64,000 nucleotides of DNA. Source: Streptomyces sp. G44. GTDB taxonomy: Bacteria; Actinomycetota; Actinomycetes; Streptomycetales; Streptomycetaceae. The translations under genes were made by a program, and so were the position numbers. Shown piece after piece: positions 58,799 through 64,000 of this stretch (positions are counted from its first letter, which is position 1; every line of letters starts with the position of its first letter). The notes under the pieces are model-generated. The model saw only the letters and a program-made list of their open reading frames with translations. It was not told the DNA's origin and did no database searches. The stretch lies in assembly GCF_016905445.1 (NCBI RefSeq), contig NZ_JAFEXF010000002.1, positions 1-64,000 of the forward strand, in the 5' to 3' direction.

Positions 58799-60184
58799 TC
58801 AGATGCCGGTGGGCGGAGGTGGCGGAGGCGGCGCTCCGGCGCCGCTGGTACCGGATGAGGAAGCGGAGTTCGGGGCCGGTGGTGCACCCTGCGGCGGAGG
58901 CGTGGACGAGCCCGCCGGGTTGGACATGAACCCGCCGCCGGACGGGGAGCCCGAGCCTGAGCTGGGTCCGCCCTGGCCGGGACCGCCGCCGAACTGGCCG
59001 CTGGTGTCATCGCTGGGGCGCGTGGGCGGAGGCTGGACGGCCTTCTCCAGCCCGTCCTTCATGCCCTGGCCACCGGAGGAACCACCGGAGCTGCCGGATT
59101 CCTGGCCGCTGCCGCCGGTGGGGTTCGCGGCGATGTCGCCCGGGAAGCCGCAGGGCACCGAGTCCGGCCCCTGCGGGGCGGCGCCCGCTCCGGCTGCCGC
59201 GCCGCCGGTTCCGGCGGTGGCCGCCATCGCGGCGGCCTTGCGGCCTGCGCGCTCGGCGTGCTGCTTGGCGAGCTGGGCTCCGGCACCACCGGCGCGGTGG
59301 ATGTCCTCGCCGGATGTGCCCTCTGCGGCCCAGTGCACGAACTTGAAGGTCGCGTACGGGCACAGCAGCACCAGCACCATGATCACGATGCCGGACATGA
59401 CGTCGGCGAGCGCGTCCAAGCCGTCCTTGGCCTCGGTTTTGCCCATGGCGGCAATGCCGAGCACGAAGATCACGGTCATCAGCAGTTTGCTGACGACGAG
59501 GGTGGCGGTGGCTTCGATCCAGCCGCGGCGCCAGCGGCGGGCGACTTCCCAGCCGCCGCCGGCTCCGGCGAAGACGGCCAGGGTGACCATGACGAGGATG
59601 CCGACCTTGCGGACCATCATCACGCACCAGTAGAGGAAGGCTCCGATGGCGGCGCCGATGGCGGCGAAGACGGCGACGAGCCAGCCCAATCCGGCGAGCG
59701 CTGGGATCTGGGAAACCTTCACGATGCGTCGCACGGCCGATTCGATCGACAGGTGGGATGCCTTGAACAGGCCGTCGGACAGAGCGTCGACGACTTCGAT
59801 CGCGACGGTGGTCAGGGCAATGGCGCTGAAGGCGAAGATCACGCCGCTGGCGGTGCCAGTGAATGCCTGGGTGAGGGCCTGACCGTCGCGTTTCATCGCG
59901 GCCCGCACCAGCTGGGCGCAGAAGGTGGCGACGAGGATGATCAGGCCGATCGGCAGCAGCATCTCGTAGTTGTCGCGAAACCAGCCGGCGTTGAGGTCGA
60001 CCCTGGTGGTGGCGTTGACGGCCTTGGCGGCCAGGTCGGCTGCTGCGGCGGCGAGTTCGCCGGAGGACTTGGCCATCCAGTCGCCGATGACCTTGCCCGG
60101 ATCGCTGGCAAAGTCGACGGCGCCCTTGGCGGCGCCTCCGATGGCGCACATCTTGTCGGCGAGGGGGATGTCACAGAAACCCAC
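58799..60184 (-). CDS. TrbL/VirB6-like inner-membrane channel protein
   Basis: 461 residues from GTG 60184. About six membrane segments (MLLPIGLIILVATFCAQLVR, GVIFAFSAIALTTVAIEVVD, VFAAIGAAIGAFLYWCVMMV, IVIMVLVLLCPYATFKFVHW) are followed by a 180-residue Gly/Ser/Pro-rich cytoplasmic or periplasmic tail ending PPPPPPTGI. The order and the CDIP start fit the actinobacterial conjugal transfer protein TrbL. It forms part of the inner-membrane channel. Confidence 0.88.
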   Translation of the reverse strand: MGFCDIPLADKMCAIGGAAKGAVDFASDPGKVIGDWMAKSSGELAAAAADLAAKAVNATTRVDLNAGWFRDNYEMLLPIGLIILVATFCAQLVRAAMKRDGQALTQAFTGTASGVIFAFSAIALTTVAIEVVDALSDGLFKASHLSIESAVRRIVKVSQIPALAGLGWLVAVFAAIGAAIGAFLYWCVMMVRKVGILVMVTLAVFAGAGGGWEVARRWRRGWIEATATLVVSKLLMTVIFVLGIAAMGKTEAKDGLDALADVMSGIVIMVLVLLCPYATFKFVHWAAEGTSGEDIHRAGGAGAQLAKQHAERAGRKAAAMAATAGTGGAAAGAGAAPQGPDSVPCGFPGDIAANPTGGSGQESGSSGGSSGGQGMKDGLEKAVQPPPTRPSDDTSGQFGGGPGQGGPSSGSGSPSGGGFMSNPAGSSTPPPQGAPPAPNSASSSGTSGAGAPPPPPPPTGI

Positions 60185-60219
60185 GGGAAGTTGGACTCCA
60201 TTCTTGTGTCAGGCGCGGG

Positions 60220-60906
60220 TCACTGCGTGACGTTGGGGGCGATGGCGGCCAGCGTGCAGTCGTGGCTGGGGCGGCACTGGACGGCCAGGGTCACGGCGCG
60301 TTCCTCGGCTCCACCGCCGCCCCTCTTCCAGGCGATCTCCTGCTTGCCGTTGACGGTGACGACGTAGATGTACGCCTTGGTGATCGCGGAGGGGTCCTCG
60401 GCCAGGGCCGCCTTGAACGCGGACGGGAAGTGGCCTTCGGTCACCGTCGCCTTGGCGTGCTGGTCGTTGTCGGCCATGCGCGACCACAGAGTTGGATCCG
60501 GCACCTGGCCGTTCACCGAGGACCAGTCGGCGTACTTGGTCTCCTTCGTCATCCACGCACGCATGCCGGCCAGTTGCTGGCCACGGGTGGTGTCCCGGGT
60601 GTCGTAGGACCACAGCATTTGGGCTGCGGCCTTGGCGAAAGCGACCGGCTCGGCGATCTGCGGCGGCTTGGATACCGATCCGGTGCCTGTGCCCGGCTTC
60701 GGTGCCTGCTCTGAGGGCGCGGTGCTGCCGGCAGTGGACGGTGAACCGGAGTCGGAACGCCCGCCGTTGTCGCGGCCGGTGAAGAACGCGACGGCCGCAG
60801 CGAGGGCCAGCAGGACGGTGAGGGTGATCACGACGATGGCGATGCGGCGGTTAGCCGACCAGCCGATGCCGTAGGAGGACAGGGAGAGGGAGCGGGAACG
60901 TTTCAT
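60220..60906 (-). CDS. VirB8/TcpC-like bitopic transfer protein
   Basis: 228 residues from ATG 60906, overlapping the stop of the DUF6112 gene. One membrane segment (RIAIVVITLTVLLALAAAVA) is followed by a Ser/Thr/Pro linker and a soluble domain with FAKAAAQMLWSYDTRDTTRG, HFPSAFKAALAEDPSA and AYIYVVTVNGKQEIAWKRG. This is the plan of the NTF2-like domain of VirB8 and of TcpC, which form a scaffold of the channel outside the membrane. Confidence 0.8.
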   Translation of the reverse strand: MKRSRSLSLSSYGIGWSANRRIAIVVITLTVLLALAAAVAFFTGRDNGGRSDSGSPSTAGSTAPSEQAPKPGTGTGSVSKPPQIAEPVAFAKAAAQMLWSYDTRDTTRGQQLAGMRAWMTKETKYADWSSVNGQVPDPTLWSRMADNDQHAKATVTEGHFPSAFKAALAEDPSAITKAYIYVVTVNGKQEIAWKRGGGGAEERAVTLAVQCRPSHDCTLAAIAPNVTQ

Positions 60907-61220
60907 CAGTGGACCTGCGACCCCAGGGCGCTGAAGAAGGCCACGATGCCGTTGGCGGCGCCGAGGCCAAGGGCTGCGCCGGCTGCGACGGTCGCGCCCT
61001 TCTTGCCGTTGGCTTCGGCCTGGTGGCCACCGGTGTGATGGCCCCAGGCCCACACGGCGAGGGAGACGGCCAGCGCCCCGACGACAGCGACGATGCCGAA
61101 GAGGTTGATCGAGTTGACGACGCTTTTCAGGACGGCGAGGCCCGGCAGGCCGCCGCCCTTGGGGGAGACGCCTGGGTCGTAGGCGAGCTGGATGGCACGG
61201 TCAGCGAGAGGTATGGGCAT
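60906..61220 (-). CDS. DUF6112-family small membrane protein of the transfer system
   Basis: 104 residues from ATG 61220. Two hydrophobic segments (INLFGIVAVVGALAVSLAVW and VAAGAALGLGAANGIVAFFS) flank a short polar loop HHTGGHQAEANGKKGAT. DUF6112 proteins occur beside TrbL in actinobacterial conjugation clusters; the two-helix hairpin resembles a VirB2 pilin-like or VirB3-like subunit. Confidence 0.8.
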   Translation of the reverse strand: MPIPLADRAIQLAYDPGVSPKGGGLPGLAVLKSVVNSINLFGIVAVVGALAVSLAVWAWGHHTGGHQAEANGKKGATVAAGAALGLGAANGIVAFFSALGSQVH

Positions 61221-61361
61221 GCGTGTGGCGGACTCCTTGCGTGCACAGGCCGACTGCGGCCCGGCGAAAGGGGGGAAGGGAGAAAAGGGGGAGTGGCGCG
61301 ATGACGCCGAGAGGGGCCGGCCCCCGGCCAGGCCAGGGGCGGGACCTGGGCAGGGGGGGCG

Positions 61362-62492
61362 TCAGAGGACGCGGCGGACGGCGAGAATCGCCCAGTCCTT
61401 CAGAGGTGTGATGCGTACCGGCTTGCCGGTCCTGGGGGCCTCGATGACGAGTCCTGCGCCCATGAACATGCCGACGTGTTCCGGGCGTTGGGCCGAGCCG
61501 CGGCTGAAGATCAGGTCGCCGGGCTGCAGCTTGCTGGGCGAAACGGCCTTGCCTTCGTTGACCTGGGTGTACGTGGTGCGGGTGAGCTTGACGCCGGCCT
61601 TGGCGTACGCCTGCTGCATCAGACTGCTGCAGTCGCAGCGGCCCATCGGGTCAGGGCCGTGTGCGGCCGTGCAACTGCCGCCCCACTGGTACATCGTCCC
61701 GAGCTGATGCATCGCCCAGTCGATGGCTTTGCGGGCCTTGGGGTCGGCGTTCTTCGGGATCGTGTAGCCCTTGGGCACGCTGCCCTCGGGGATACGCCCG
61801 TAGGAGGAGCCGTCCTCGGCCGGGCCGCAGCCGGCGGCCGGGTTGTCGCTGTCCTTGGAGTCACCGTCGGAGGGCTTGTCCGAGCCAGTGCTGGGGAACG
61901 TGGCAGCGATGGCCTTCTGCAGGGCGGTGGCCAGCGGTTCCCACTGTGCGTACGCATCGGGCAGACCCGACTTCTGCACAGCCTGGGCGGCTTGGGTGAC
62001 GGTCATCTGCTCCCAGCCCTTGACTTTCACCAACGCCTTGTAGAACCGCTCCGAGGCGTACACCGGGTCGCGGATCTGCTGGGCGGTGCCCCAGCCCTGG
62101 CTGGGCCGCTGCTGGAACAGGCCCAGCGAGTCGCGGTCGCCGGAGCCGAGGTTACGCAGCCGTGATTCCTGCATGGCGGTGGCGAGTGCGACGATCTGCC
62201 CGCGCTTGGGCACGTCGAGCGAGAGGCCGGTGGCGACGATCGTCTGGGCGTTGGGGACCTGCTCGGCGGGCAGGGACAGGCCCTCGACCTTCACATCCTT
62301 GCCGGACGCTCCGTCGAGGATCTTGGTCACCTGCTTGGTGACCGTGTCCGTGTCGACGTCATGCAGGCATCCGCTGAACCCGCTGGTGGTTTCGGCGGCT
62401 TCGCTGGAGGCGGCGGCGACCATCATGGCCGTCCCGGCGAGCAGCAGGGGGGAGAGGCAGACGACACCGATGCCGGCGGCTATCGCCTTCAA
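61362..62492 (-). CDS. Cell-wall hydrolase with transglycosylase-like and NlpC/P60 domains
   Basis: 376 residues from TTG 62492, with GGGAGG upstream and an in-frame stop 30 bases earlier. A signal anchor (IGVVCLSPLLLAGTAMMVAA) is followed by VALATAMQESRLRNLGSGDR and DSLGLFQQRPSQGWG, a lysozyme-like region with a likely catalytic Glu. The C-terminal third is NlpC/P60: Cys in RCDCSSLMQQAYAKAG near 284, His in RPEHVGMFMGAGLVIEA. It opens peptidoglycan for the transfer channel, the role of VirB1 and TcpG. It is the first gene of the secretion operon. Confidence 0.9.
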   Translation of the reverse strand: MKAIAAGIGVVCLSPLLLAGTAMMVAAASSEAAETTSGFSGCLHDVDTDTVTKQVTKILDGASGKDVKVEGLSLPAEQVPNAQTIVATGLSLDVPKRGQIVALATAMQESRLRNLGSGDRDSLGLFQQRPSQGWGTAQQIRDPVYASERFYKALVKVKGWEQMTVTQAAQAVQKSGLPDAYAQWEPLATALQKAIAATFPSTGSDKPSDGDSKDSDNPAAGCGPAEDGSSYGRIPEGSVPKGYTIPKNADPKARKAIDWAMHQLGTMYQWGGSCTAAHGPDPMGRCDCSSLMQQAYAKAGVKLTRTTYTQVNEGKAVSPSKLQPGDLIFSRGSAQRPEHVGMFMGAGLVIEAPRTGKPVRITPLKDWAILAVRRVL

Positions 62493-62980
62493 TCCGGCAC
62501 GCCTCCCGGCGGCGGGGATTCAGGCAGGGGAGGGTAGGAAGTCGTCACAAGGGCGTCCTTGAGGGGTGAAGTCCCAGCCGCGCGGGCGTGCTTGCGGAAG
62601 GCCGCGGCGGCCGGTGGTGGATAAATCGAGGGCCCGACACGCGCGGCGAGTTGCACCTCGCTACTGCGCGCGTCGGTCAGGTTCAGGTGGGGCCGGGCAT
62701 GGTGGACCTCGGTTTGTGTGGGCAGGCGGAGAGAGTCGTCGGCGGAAGCTGCCGGGCTCCAAAACAGTAAGCGCCGATCCCCCGGACAGCGAAATAACGC
62801 TCAGTCAGGAAACAATTCCACGGGAATTTTCCCAGCGACACCGCTCCACCGGGAATCGTGCCCTACATTGATGACTCCTCCCCCTCGCACCCGCATAACG
62901 GGCCACGGGCATCGTCATGTCCGGTCTTGGCCCGCCCGGGTTCTGTCCGGGAGTCGGAGCGTTCTACCTACCTGTCATCA
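62493..62980. promoter_or_regulatory. Divergent promoter region with a 10-bp inverted repeat
   Basis: Starts of the leftward secretion operon and the rightward methyltransferase flank about 490 bases with no gene. An A/T-rich patch lies at 62805-62832 (CAGGAAACAATTCCACGGGA). CATTGATGAC (62866-62875) and GTCATCAATG (62974-62983) are perfect inverted copies, the second covering the methyltransferase ATG; they may be operator half-sites. Near 62777 GATCCCCCGGACAGCGAAAT resembles a decayed copy of the promoter hairpin. Confidence 0.45.
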
Positions 62981-63757
62981 ATGCGAATTGGGGTATCCCC
63001 TTTGCCTTTTTCCCTGCATCAGGGCGACGCGCTCAGCGTCCTCGCCGAGCTGCCGGACCACTGCGTGGACTCCGTCATCACCGACCCGCCGTACAACAGT
63101 GGCGGCCGGACGGCCAAGGAGCGCACCAGCCGCAGCGCGAAGCAGAAGTACACCTCGGCCGACGCGCAGCACGCACTGCCGGACTTCACCGGCGAGAACA
63201 TGGATCAGCGCAGCTACGGCTTCTGGCTCACCCAGATCATGACCGAGGCGCACCGGCTGACCAAGCCCGGCGGCACCGCGCTGCTGTTCACCGACTGGCG
63301 CCAGATGCCGACGACGACGGACGCCCTGCAGGCCGCCGGCTGGCTGTGGCGCGGCGTACTGGCCTGGCACAAACCGCAGGCCAGGCCCCAGAAGGGCCGA
63401 TTCACCCAGAACTGTGAATTCATCATCTGGGGCTCGAAGGGCGCCATCGACGGCTCCCGGAACCCGGTCTACCTGCCCGGCCTCTACTCCGCCTCGCAGC
63501 CCTCGGGCAAGAACCGCCAGCACATCACGCAGAAGCCGGTGGAGGTGATGCGGGAGCTGGTGAAGATCTGCCCCGAGCAGGGCACCGTCCTGGACTTCAC
63601 CGCCGGATCCGGGTCCACCGGCGTTGCGGCCCTGCTGGAGGGGCGCTCGTTCATCGGGGTGGAGAAGACCCGCGAGTACGCCGAGGTGGCCGCCGACCGG
63701 CTGACCGCGACCGTGCAACAGACCCTGTCCCAGGACGGCTTCGTTCTTTCTGCATAG
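62981..63757 (+). CDS. Site-specific DNA methyltransferase (N6-adenine or N4-cytosine type)
   Basis: 258 residues from ATG 62981. Motif IV DPPYNSGGRTAKERTS near residue 35 precedes motif I TVLDFTAGSGSTGVAALLEG near 205, the permuted order of beta-class amino-methyltransferases. LTKPGGTALLFTDWRQMPT and HITQKPVEVMRELVKIC are further family blocks. It has no ribosome site and an operator-like repeat over the ATG; translation may be leaderless. The frame is open 41 codons further upstream but that part is not protein-like. No endonuclease is seen beside it. Confidence 0.88.
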   Translation: MRIGVSPLPFSLHQGDALSVLAELPDHCVDSVITDPPYNSGGRTAKERTSRSAKQKYTSADAQHALPDFTGENMDQRSYGFWLTQIMTEAHRLTKPGGTALLFTDWRQMPTTTDALQAAGWLWRGVLAWHKPQARPQKGRFTQNCEFIIWGSKGAIDGSRNPVYLPGLYSASQPSGKNRQHITQKPVEVMRELVKICPEQGTVLDFTAGSGSTGVAALLEGRSFIGVEKTREYAEVAADRLTATVQQTLSQDGFVLSA

Positions 63758-63821
63758 GGACTTCCCGCCGCCCGGCACGGGGCGATAGCGGACTCATGGT
63801 TTGTCTTTCCCCCGTGCCGCG

Positions 63822-63867
63822 CGATGCGTTATAGCACCGGTTCCCCGGTTAGCGAAACCGGGGAATC
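63822..63867 (+). promoter_or_regulatory. Promoter-hairpin module, copy 4
   Basis: CCGCGCGATGCGTTATA, then nine bases, then CCCCGGTTAGCGAAACCGGGG; the 10-bp stem is 63841-63865 and extends by wobble pairs. The second stem pair is T-A where copies 1-3 have A-T, a compensatory change. It is oriented towards the plus-strand gene at 63928, about 60 bases on. Confidence 0.8.
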
Positions 63868-63927
63868 TCTGGATCGTGGAGCCGTCATTCACACGCCATC
63901 GGCCGCGGCTTCAAGGAGAACCATTTC

Positions 63928-64000
63928 GTGCCCGAATCCATAGACCTCCCCGACGACGGGGAAATGGAACCTGTCCGGCTGTCGGACTCGAACCTGGAGA
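63928..64000 (+). CDS. Start of a gene cut by the window edge
   Basis: GTG 63928 lies eight bases after AAGGAG. The 24 visible codons read PESIDLPDDGEMEPVRLSDS and are acidic. It is the first gene after hairpin copy 4. Nothing can be said about function. Confidence 0.6.
   Translation, partial: MPESIDLPDDGEMEPVRLSDSNLE

Noticed and set aside
21398..63867. The four hairpins as ordinary Rho-independent terminators.
   Set aside because: They have no U-tract, keep a constant loop and orientation, and follow a TATA box at a constant distance in front of gene starts.
21300..63900. CRISPR array or regularly spaced repeats in the element.
   Set aside because: The only repeated elements are the four widely spaced hairpins; no short repeat-spacer pattern is present.

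Overview
The window is high-GC actinobacterial DNA and almost certainly Streptomyces: G or C at most third codon positions, frequent GTG/TTG starts, DUF317 proteins, a TerD fusion and a conjugation gene set of the SCO6880/DUF6112 type. All functional calls are read from the sequence and remembered family features; no database search was run.

Chromosomal part (1 to about 21.3 kb). After the N-terminus of a possible PLP-dependent enzyme come a hydrolase-ABC ATPase fusion with its permease, a GNAT acetyltransferase, a VWA-protein remnant, a ZomB/AftB-like membrane protein and an SCP2 protein. From 8.4 to 16.4 kb there is an island of secreted proteins of unknown function: a two-gene operon, a small tryptophan-rich protein, an aerolysin-like candidate with a 12-residue tandem repeat, and a tandemly duplicated secreted gene. 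An exonuclease-BRCT-TerD fusion, a conserved Cys-rich protein, tRNA-Arg(TCT) with its terminator and a DUF5655 nuclease-like gene follow.

Integrated conjugative element (about 21.3 kb to beyond the right edge). Nearly all genes lie on the minus strand. The right block (62.5 to 52.8 kb) holds the type IV secretion machinery: NlpC/P60 cell-wall hydrolase, DUF6112 membrane protein, VirB8/TcpC-like protein, TrbL/VirB6-like protein, SCO6880/PrgI-like protein and VirB4 ATPase. The VirD4 coupling protein sits far away at 29.4-31.2 kb. Between and around them are about forty mostly small accessory genes, many joined by ATGA/GTGA overlaps: DUF317 paralogues, winged-helix proteins, helical proteins, a MoxR/VWA pair, an MFS carrier, a GT2 glycosyltransferase, a relaxase-like protein that lost its His motif, DNA methyltransferases and a PAPS-reductase-family gene.

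What stands out. (1) Most accessory proteins end in a Pro/Ala/Thr-rich tail finishing in Arg (RR, RSR, RxR), whereas the secretion machinery and DNA-modifying enzymes do not; this resembles the Arg-rich C-terminal signals of VirB/D4 substrates, so a large set of translocated proteins is a testable hypothesis. (2) Four copies of a conserved hairpin with compensatory base changes sit a fixed distance after a TATA box; three precede operons, one marks the left boundary. (3) At least six genes seem to use near-cognate starts (CTG, ATC, ATT), one of which has no ATG/GTG/TTG in its first 100 codons. (4) Several genes are broken by short tandem duplications or single stop codons, so the element is partly decaying.
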